A stretch of DNA of 7,309 nt from an uncultured Ruminococcus sp. GTDB lineage: Bacteria; Bacillota; Clostridia; Lachnospirales; Lachnospiraceae. Location: the NCBI GenBank assembly GCA_900555215.1, contig USKR01000058.1, forward strand, positions 1 through 7,309. Direction: 5' to 3'. The translations under genes and the position numbers were made by a program. Below the pieces are notes generated by a model. That model was not told the origin of the DNA, did not search any database, and saw nothing but the letters and a program-made list of their open reading frames with translations. Positions 1 through 5,057 of the stretch are shown here, piece by piece (the first letter of the stretch is position 1; each line of letters starts with the position of its first letter).

Positions 1-445
1 AATACCCCGGGGAAGCTGATTCCTTCTCATGTGAAAAGGTCTGCGCCCTGGATTCCATGGACGGTTTTCCTGTGTACTGCACGTAAGTCGGGGTGATCAG
101 CACGTCTCCCCCTGCGCCCTGGCCTCCTACACCTTCCACGCGAGTGTGGGAGAATCCTGCGATCTGGTCTTCAGCATAATCGTATCCCGCGTGGTCATCA
201 TTTGTATGCGGATAAGTATCCGGGCTCAGCTTCACGATCCCATACGGAGATACCGCCCCCGGAAACTGCTGTCCGTTATCTACCTGTGTCGCCACAAACG
301 GATCAACGTACTGTGTATAATCCTCTTCTCCCGAAAAGACTCCCGTCTGCGCGAACCCCACTGCCGACAGGCTTGTACAAAGCAATGCCGCGCCAAGGAC
401 TCCTGCCAGTATCCGTTTTTTCCTGTTCTTCCTTTTTCTATTCAT
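1..445 (-). CDS. GH92 family alpha-mannosidase, secreted, N-terminal 148 residues (gene runs off the left edge)
   Basis: Exo-acting, calcium-dependent inverting alpha-mannosidase family that trims mannose from N-glycans and yeast mannans outside the cell. The visible part starts with a basic stretch (MNRKRKNRKKR) and a hydrophobic segment at residues about 12-30. A likely signal-peptidase site follows at VGFA/QTG, after residue 32. The mature start shows the GH92 N-domain signature: YVDPF (46-50), FPGAVSPYGIVKLSPDT (61-77), GYDY (87-90), GFSHTRVEGVGG (97-108), GDVLITP (113-119) and FSHEKE...PGY (137-148). Known GH92 proteins are usually 700 residues or more, so most of the gene, including the catalytic acid region, lies beyond base 1. 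The ATG at 445-443 has GAGGGA six bases upstream (457-452) and lies inside the end of the upstream membrane-protein gene (ATGAATAG, 8-base overlap), which suggests translational coupling. Family call is firm; exact linkage specificity cannot be read here. Confidence 0.9.
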   Translation of the reverse strand, partial: MNRKRKNRKKRILAGVLGAALLCTSLSAVGFAQTGVFSGEEDYTQYVDPFVATQVDNGQQFPGAVSPYGIVKLSPDTYPHTNDDHAGYDYAEDQIAGFSHTRVEGVGGQGAGGDVLITPTYVQYTGKPSMESRAQTFSHEKESASPGY

Positions 446-1673
446 TTTTGTTCCCTCTTAATGACAAGATTCTGTCATAATCACTTTTATTCTGCATTTC
501 CTGCACCTTCTCCGGATTCTTCCCCAAAACCACCGCGGTGATAAACGCAGTGATCGGGACCGCCAGTATCACCGCCATGCTGCCGGTAAGGCTGTGCATC
601 AGTTCCAGTGAAACATAATCCGAACTCAGGAGCTGGTTGAATGTACTGCCGTATGAGATCAGCACGAGCAGCGCCGCCACACCGGTTCCCGCAAAAGCCA
701 GGACCAGCGTCTGGCACATGGTGCCGGTCATGTCTTTCCCGATCACCATCCCGGATTGGAATATTTCTTTCTTCGTCATTTCCGGATGGATATGTTTCAT
801 CTCAAACAATGACGAAGCCACCGACATTGTCATATCCATCACCGCTCCCAGAGAAGCGATCAGTATGCCGGTAAATAACAGTTCTCCTACCTGCATTCCT
901 GTATTGTTCTGGATAAGGATCAGCTCCTCTGCTTCCTCCAGATTAAAACCGCTCAGGTGGAGGATCGACGAAAAGATATAATAGATCACCGCTGCCGCGA
1001 ACACCCCTGCCATCGTTGCTGCTGATGCCACGGCAGTTTTCCTGCTGATGCCGTTTAAAAGCACCATGGAGAACACTGTGATCAATAGCGCCGTGATAAT
1101 ACCTGCTGCCACAGGCGGCCATCCGTGATAGATCACCGGCAGGAGGAACGCCATGATAAGAAACATTGCAAACGCAAGTCCAAGCATGCTCCTTATTCCT
1201 TTCACGCCTCCTGTCAGGATCATTAACAGAGCGAACATGGCGAGGAGCATCAGGATTCCCGTAGTCCTGTCATAATTGAAAACGCTGTAAAACGGTGTCA
1301 CGCCTTCCGGTGCATCTACCTTGATGACCAGGTTCTGCCCCACGCCGGACAGGATATTATGGGTGCTGCTCAATTCATTGGACACCTCGATCTCCTGACC
1401 CTCCAGGTCACCGCTCTTCATCAGGACTTTGAGCACCTGAGTGCCCCTGTAACGGTCCGACCCCTTCTCCTTTTCCAGATTTTCCTCCAGGATCTGAGTC
1501 ACAGTCCCTTTCTCGTAAGTGACTCCCTCTGATGTATACATTTCATAGGATATGGGATTCGCCTTATTCGCGATGCACAAGGTGATCACCAGAATGACCA
1601 TCACTAACAGCACCGCCAGATCTGTCCCGGCTTTCCTTTTGCTCTTCATCCACGTTCTTTTCTGTCTTTCCAC
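438..1673 (-). CDS. YibE/F-family multi-pass membrane protein
   Basis: Member of the YibE/F-like family of Firmicutes membrane proteins, whose biochemical role is not established. A first membrane helix lies at about residues 18-36. It is followed by a roughly 100-residue, probably extracytoplasmic soluble segment (37-136) carrying the TVTQILEE and GQNLVIKVD pieces typical of the family. Seven more helices follow at about 137-154, 160-182, 186-208, 213-238, 265-289, 322-341 and 362-384. The family's conserved signature is GAVMDMTMSVASS (276-288). The length of 411 residues is normal for a fused YibE plus YibF form. The start is GTG at 1673-1671 with GGAGG (1682-1678) four bases before it. An ATG at codon 9 (MKSKRK) is the alternative but has no good ribosome site. 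The gene begins 20 bases after the phosphatase stop and overlaps the mannosidase start by 8 bases, so it is the middle gene of the operon. A role in transport or in supporting the exported enzymes is only inferred from position. Confidence 0.88.
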   Translation of the reverse strand: MERQKRTWMKSKRKAGTDLAVLLVMVILVITLCIANKANPISYEMYTSEGVTYEKGTVTQILEENLEKEKGSDRYRGTQVLKVLMKSGDLEGQEIEVSNELSSTHNILSGVGQNLVIKVDAPEGVTPFYSVFNYDRTTGILMLLAMFALLMILTGGVKGIRSMLGLAFAMFLIMAFLLPVIYHGWPPVAAGIITALLITVFSMVLLNGISRKTAVASAATMAGVFAAAVIYYIFSSILHLSGFNLEEAEELILIQNNTGMQVGELLFTGILIASLGAVMDMTMSVASSLFEMKHIHPEMTKKEIFQSGMVIGKDMTGTMCQTLVLAFAGTGVAALLVLISYGSTFNQLLSSDYVSLELMHSLTGSMAVILAVPITAFITAVVLGKNPEKVQEMQNKSDYDRILSLRGNKNE

Positions 1674-1693
1674 TATTCCTCCAGCTTTCTGTT

Positions 1694-4150
1694 TTATTTT
1701 GTTTTCTTCCGGCGCTGCATGAATGCCGCTGTTCCTGCCGCAGCTGCTGCCGCCATGATTACAATATAGAGTGCTGACGGAAGGCTTTCATCTCCTGTCT
1801 TGACAGCGCCGCCCGGGACAGACTCTCCAGTCTGATTATTTCCGTTCTGTCCGCTTCCCGGCGTGTCTGTTCCACCCTGGTTTCCATCGCCCGGTGTGTC
1901 CGGATCAGTTGATCCACCCGGATTATCCGGATCTGTCGTTCCGCCGTCTGCTATAACGGTCACAAGCTGCTCTGCTTCTGCCGATTTTCCATATGCATCT
2001 GTCACCTCATAGACGATGCGGTAGCTTCCTTCTCTGGATGTATCTACGTACTGCACCTGTGTCTCACCGCTGCCGCTGAGTTCGTAAACAGTCACAAACA
2101 CTCTTTCTGTCAGGTCATTTCCGTCACAATCCTGTGCAGTGACCCCTGTCATCGGATTGAACGCCTGTCCGACCTCGATTTTTGTTGTTCCGTCTTCCGC
2201 AGAGGGCACTGTAATTACCGGAGCTTCTGTCCGTCTGATCGTAAAGGAGTCCATCAGCTCCAGCTCATCATTGTCCGTATAATAGGTATCCACGCGGAAC
2301 TCATTTTCAGAGACCGTTACATTTGTGATATTCGTCCGGTTACTCTGATCCTGCACAGCTACATACTCCGGCCATCCTGTCCCCAGGCTTCCGTTCTTCC
2401 CATAATATTTACTTCCTGATGCAGAGTTCGCCGTCAGATAGAATACCTGCCCTTCTTCAGGATTTGTTACAACAGAAGGAGCTTCCTCTCCCAGCTGTAC
2501 GTTATTTCCTTCCGGGATCACGGGATTGCTGCCTTCCATCATGTATGTCCTTGTATAGTAATGGTCATGTCCCATCAGCACAACATCAATGCCCAATTCA
2601 GAAAACACTGGCGAAAGCTCTGTTCTCCGCTGTATGATGTCACTGTCCGTATAATGATTTGCCACACTGTATGTAGAATGGTGGAATGTTACCACAGTCC
2701 ACAGCGCATCCTGATTTTTCTCCAATGCATCTTCAAGAAATGCCTTGTGCTCGGATGTATTTGTATTGTTAGAGTTAATAGACATAAAGAGCACGCCATT
2801 GTAAACAAACCAGTAATCGCCGCTTCCATCGCCCGTGTTGTTGCTCACGCCGTGAGATGACAGGTTCGGCATATTATAGTAATCTGTATATCGTCCATTC
2901 CCGTTGTCATGATTTCCTACATTCACTGCAAGAGGAATCGAGCGGATCGCATCCGGTGAAAGGAATCCGTCATACTCTGTGTCACTGCTGTTACTGTTTA
3001 CCTGATCTCCTGCGCTCAAAAGGAAACTTGTCTCAGGAAACGCATTCAATGATCTTCTCAAAGTGTTCTGCCAGTTCGTTGTATCAGATCCGGAATTACC
3101 GCTGGCCCCGATCTGCGGGTCACCGGCAAACAGGAAACTGAAAGAATTTCCTGCTCCGAACTCCTGTGTTGTGAAAGTATATGTATCTGACCATCCTTCA
3201 TCATTTCCCACCCGGTAAATATATGAAGTCTTTTCCTTCAGATCTGTCATCACTGCTTTGCTGCTTCTGAACCCGCTCACCTGAGACTCTGTCTGCACTG
3301 CTGTATAAGTCACAGCGCTGTCTGCCGGGAACTCGTCACCGTCCTGATAGTCCGCAGGACGCTCTGCTGCCTGGAGATAGGATTCTGCGGAAGATGTGCC
3401 AAGCCATGCCACATTTCTCTGTGTCTCGTCAGCCCCGATCTCAAGAGAGAGACCTTTGATCTCTGCTGCCTGAACCGGCTGCTCTTCTGTGTCCAGCACG
3501 AGACTCTGGAAATCAAAATAAACATCTGAGCTACTGGGTCTTCCGTTATGAAGTTCCACCGCAACGACATTTCCTGAAGCTTTCAGCCCAAGTGCCTGGA
3601 TATCTGTGTACCGGATCTCCCCCGTCTTTGGTGTGCTTGCATTGGACCCTCCATATCCGGCACTGTCAAAACTGCCGTCATCAAATCCTGCAATCTTCTG
3701 TCCGTTGATATAAACGACAGCCGCATCATCATAGATTACAGTTCCTGTGATCGCTGTCACTCTGGCAGGATCAGCCACGTCAAATGTGGTACGGAAATAA
3801 TAGACCGGGATATCATCTGACGTCCCTCCAATGTACTGATTCAAAAGTACCTGCGGTGTATATCCTCCGCCCAGATCCGCGATCGATCCATTTTTTGCCC
3901 CAAAGCTTCCTGTTCCTGTTTTCCATTCGCCGCCAGTGACTGCTTCACTTGTTTTCCAGCCTTCTGCCGGCACAGCATTATCATCTCTGTACTGCCACTG
4001 CGTAGTACCGGATGAGACAACTGCTGTCTGACTTCCTTCTGCATGTACCTGGATCCTGTTCTGCCCTGCCAGGGAGGTCAGGATCGTTGTAAATACGAGT
4101 GCTGCCGCAAAAACAAAACACATCACTCGTTTTGATACTGCCTTTTTCAT
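1694..4150 (-). CDS. Secreted, cell-wall-anchored calcineurin-like metallophosphatase (PAP-like, multidomain)
   Basis: Predicted surface phosphomonoesterase or phosphodiesterase of 818 residues. Domains in order: signal peptide 1-37 (VHA/EGS); a beta-sandwich, binding-module-like domain about 50-222; a fibronectin-III-like purple-acid-phosphatase N-domain about 226-329 (SYIYRVGNDEGWSDTYTFTT); and the metallophosphoesterase domain about 335-640. Its metal motifs are GDPQ (343-346), GDQVN (381-385), GNHD (412-415), VTFHH (487-491) and GHDH (527-530). A bacterial Ig-like domain follows at about 643-733, then a Gly/Pro/Asp/Thr-rich linker (735-780) and a sorting signal. The second motif has Asn where the superfamily usually has Asp (GDxxD). 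It also lacks the Tyr of true purple acid phosphatases (GDxxY), so a classic Fe(III)-Tyr purple enzyme is unlikely. The first motif has Gln in place of the usual His. ATG at 4150 follows AAAGGAGGAGG. It is the first gene of the minus-strand operon with the YibE/F protein and the mannosidase. Substrate unknown. Confidence 0.9.
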   Translation of the reverse strand: MKKAVSKRVMCFVFAAALVFTTILTSLAGQNRIQVHAEGSQTAVVSSGTTQWQYRDDNAVPAEGWKTSEAVTGGEWKTGTGSFGAKNGSIADLGGGYTPQVLLNQYIGGTSDDIPVYYFRTTFDVADPARVTAITGTVIYDDAAVVYINGQKIAGFDDGSFDSAGYGGSNASTPKTGEIRYTDIQALGLKASGNVVAVELHNGRPSSSDVYFDFQSLVLDTEEQPVQAAEIKGLSLEIGADETQRNVAWLGTSSAESYLQAAERPADYQDGDEFPADSAVTYTAVQTESQVSGFRSSKAVMTDLKEKTSYIYRVGNDEGWSDTYTFTTQEFGAGNSFSFLFAGDPQIGASGNSGSDTTNWQNTLRRSLNAFPETSFLLSAGDQVNSNSSDTEYDGFLSPDAIRSIPLAVNVGNHDNGNGRYTDYYNMPNLSSHGVSNNTGDGSGDYWFVYNGVLFMSINSNNTNTSEHKAFLEDALEKNQDALWTVVTFHHSTYSVANHYTDSDIIQRRTELSPVFSELGIDVVLMGHDHYYTRTYMMEGSNPVIPEGNNVQLGEEAPSVVTNPEEGQVFYLTANSASGSKYYGKNGSLGTGWPEYVAVQDQSNRTNITNVTVSENEFRVDTYYTDNDELELMDSFTIRRTEAPVITVPSAEDGTTKIEVGQAFNPMTGVTAQDCDGNDLTERVFVTVYELSGSGETQVQYVDTSREGSYRIVYEVTDAYGKSAEAEQLVTVIADGGTTDPDNPGGSTDPDTPGDGNQGGTDTPGSGQNGNNQTGESVPGGAVKTGDESLPSALYIVIMAAAAAAGTAAFMQRRKKTK
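1697..1810 (-). other. C-terminal cell-wall sorting signal of the phosphatase (VKTGD, membrane helix, RRKK)
   Basis: Residues 781-818 form a Gram-positive sortase-type tail: VKTGD at 783-787, an Ala-rich hydrophobic helix at about 792-810, and a basic end RRKKTK. Just before it is a disordered linker with TDPDNPGG and TDPDTPGD units, typical of a wall-spanning spacer. The motif departs from canonical LPxTG (V-K-T-G-D, no Leu-Pro). Related xxTGD motifs are common on surface proteins of gut Clostridia, so sorting is likely, but a plain membrane anchor is the alternative. Confidence 0.75.
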
Positions 4151-4157
4151 TAAAAAA

Positions 4158-4168
4158 CCTCCTCCTTT
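4158..4168 (-). promoter_or_regulatory. Ribosome binding site of the phosphatase gene
   Basis: On the minus strand the leader reads AAAGGAGGAGG, ending seven bases before the ATG at 4150-4148. This is a near-perfect, extended Shine-Dalgarno sequence that fixes the start and implies strong translation of the first operon gene. Confidence 0.85.
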
Positions 4169-4176
4169 ATTTCAAA

Positions 4177-4195
4177 GTCGGTTATATTTTCCGAC
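4177..4195. promoter_or_regulatory. Inverted repeat GTCGG-N9-CCGAC in the phosphatase leader (possible operator)
   Basis: Perfect 5-base arms (4177-4181 and 4191-4195) flank a 9-base AT-only spacer. It stands out as the only GC-rich symmetrical element in an AT-rich leader. It lies just downstream of the proposed -10 box, at the expected transcription start of the minus-strand operon. It could therefore be a repressor site or a short hairpin at the 5' end of the mRNA. No T-run follows, so it is not a terminator. Confidence 0.4.
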
Positions 4196-4199
4196 AGGA

Positions 4200-4228
4200 A
4201 GTTTAAAAATAAGCTGTGATCATGTCAG
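4200..4228 (-). promoter_or_regulatory. Candidate promoter of the phosphatase-YibE/F-mannosidase operon
   Basis: On the minus strand CTGACA (4228-4223, 5 of 6 to the -35 consensus) is separated by 17 bases from TAAACT (4205-4200, 4 of 6 to the -10 consensus). The predicted start is near 4193, about 43 bases before the ATG. An alternative -10, TATAAC at 4186-4181, has no convincing -35. Moderate support only. Confidence 0.4.
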
Positions 4229-4299
4229 GATTCTGTTAATTTACTTCTGGAAATGTTAAAAAAAATTTTATTTAATTTAACAAAAGAAAGGGACTCTTA

Positions 4300-4328
4300 T
4301 TGACAAATCCCATTCTGCGCAATATAAT
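4300..4328 (+). promoter_or_regulatory. Consensus sigma-A promoter of the TetR-family regulator gene
   Basis: TTGACA at 4300-4305 and TATAAT at 4323-4328 both match the vegetative consensus in all six positions with the ideal 17-base spacer. Transcription would begin near 4335, about 30 bases before the ATG at 4365. Such a strong promoter makes sense only if held down by a repressor, and an operator-like palindrome overlaps its downstream edge. Confidence 0.9.
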
Positions 4329-4352
4329 AACATTGTTATATGACAGTGTTAT
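4327..4352. promoter_or_regulatory. Putative TetR-family operator, 26-base near-palindrome
   Basis: The two 13-base halves, centred between 4339 and 4340, are complementary at 11 of 13 pairs. The two failing pairs (4333/4346 and 4337/4342) are both T opposite G. The outer arms read ATAACA and TGTTAT, with TGT and ACA inside. It overlaps the last two bases of the -10 box and the expected transcription start. The gene behind it encodes a TetR-family protein, so binding there would block its own promoter. Autorepression is an inference; the symmetry and position are read directly. Confidence 0.75.
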
Positions 4353-4364
4353 ACGGAGGGTATT

Positions 4365-4982
4365 ATGGAGGAAAAATCATCTGCCACATTGGATAATATT
4401 TTACATGCAGCTATGGAAGAATTTTCTGACAAGGGGTTTCTGGGCGCGTCTCTGCGTCAGATCGTAAAAAAGGCCGGCGTGACGACCGGCGCCTTTTATG
4501 GGTATTTTTCCAGTAAGGAGGCTTTGTTTACCGCCATTGTGGAACCTCATGCCGCCGCCCTCATGGGGAAGTTTATGGAGGCACAGACCTCCTTCGCCGA
4601 ACTCCCCGAAGAACAGCAGCCAGACCACATGGGGGTGGAGTCCTCGAACTGTATCCACTGGATGGTGGAATACATCTGTCAGCACCGGGAACCAGTAAAA
4701 CTGCTGCTGTGCAGGTCAGAAGGCACCAGCTATGAGCATTTTGTCCACAATATGGTTGAGGTAGAAGTAGAGTACACGATAAAATATATGGAAGTCCTTC
4801 GCCGCCTTGGACATAATATTCCGGAGCTGGATGAGCAGATGTGTCATATCATTGCCAGCGGCATGTTTAACGGGATCTTTGAGGTCGTGATACACGATAT
4901 GCCAAAAGACAGGGCCCTGCGCTATACAGATCAGCTCAGGGACTTTTATACAGCCGGATGGCTGAAACTGATGGGGCCGTAG
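4365..4982 (+). CDS. TetR/AcrR-family transcriptional regulator
   Basis: 205-residue one-component regulator, normal length for the family. The N-terminal DNA-binding domain (about residues 7-55) has the standard pattern: ILHAAMEEFSDKGF, then the helix-turn-helix SLRQIVKKAGVTTGAFYGYFSSKEALF (29-55). The variable C-terminal half (about 60-205) is the ligand-binding and dimer part. It contains several His and Cys residues (for example H98, H107, C116, H125, H128, C160, H161), but nothing that identifies the ligand. The ATG at 4365 has CGGAGGG just upstream (4354-4360). It is transcribed from the consensus promoter at 4300-4328 with a near-palindromic operator at the start site. It lies ahead of two ABC half-transporter genes in the same direction, the usual layout of a regulator controlling an exporter. 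Family certain; ligand and full regulon unknown. Confidence 0.93.
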   Translation: MEEKSSATLDNILHAAMEEFSDKGFLGASLRQIVKKAGVTTGAFYGYFSSKEALFTAIVEPHAAALMGKFMEAQTSFAELPEEQQPDHMGVESSNCIHWMVEYICQHREPVKLLLCRSEGTSYEHFVHNMVEVEVEYTIKYMEVLRRLGHNIPELDEQMCHIIASGMFNGIFEVVIHDMPKDRALRYTDQLRDFYTAGWLKLMGP

Positions 4983-4996
4983 CCCCCATCTTTTTT
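4970..4996 (+). terminator. Rho-independent terminator overlapping the end of the TetR-family gene
   Basis: GATGGGG (4970-4976) pairs perfectly with CCCCATC (4984-4990) around the 7-base loop CCGTAGC, followed directly by six T (4991-4996). The stem begins inside the coding region, and the stop codon TAG (4980-4982) sits in the loop. A ribosome finishing the gene would cover the stem, so termination may depend on translation. If it works fully, the ABC genes need their own promoter. Confidence 0.75.
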
Positions 4997-5004
4997 GCAT
5001 GATG

Positions 5005-5020
5005 GTTAGTTATTTCTAAC
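5005..5020. promoter_or_regulatory. Inverted repeat GTTAG-N6-CTAAC upstream of the first ABC gene
   Basis: Perfect 5-base arms (5005-5009 and 5016-5020) flank TTATTT. With one bulged base the pairing extends to ATGA (4999-5002) and TCAT (5022-5025). It lies between the terminator and the ribosome site of the ABC operon. It does not match the ATAACA/TGTTAT arms of the regulator's operator. No strong promoter is seen here: TTGCAT (4995-5000) with TAACTT (5017-5022) at 16 bases is weak. It could be an operator, an mRNA hairpin or chance. Confidence 0.3.
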
Positions 5021-5042
5021 TTCATGATAAATATTTAAGCGC

Positions 5043-5050
5043 AAAGGAGG
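5043..5050 (+). promoter_or_regulatory. Ribosome binding site that fixes the TTG start of the first ABC gene
   Basis: AAAGGAGG lies seven bases before TTG at 5058-5060. This strong site at ideal spacing supports TTG as the true start. The protein then begins (M)KAKKQSSLSRILSYAGGHK, the expected N-terminus for this transporter type. Confidence 0.85.
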
Positions 5051-5057
5051 TATATCT

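Noticed and set aside
146..541. Plus-strand open frame of 131 codons
   Set aside because: It is antisense to the GH92 gene and the end of the YibE/F gene, with low-complexity basic translation and no family resemblance.
1671..1673. ATG at codon 9 (1649-1647) as the start of the YibE/F gene
   Set aside because: GTG at 1673 has GGAGG just upstream, although the spacing is short; the ATG has only a poor purine stretch. Kept as an alternative.
4177..4195. Terminator reading for the GTCGG/CCGAC repeat
   Set aside because: The stem is only five bases, and no T-run follows on either strand.
4970..4996. Transcription attenuator or riboswitch ahead of the ABC genes
   Set aside because: No competing antiterminator helix or known aptamer pattern can be seen; a plain terminator at the end of the regulator gene explains it.
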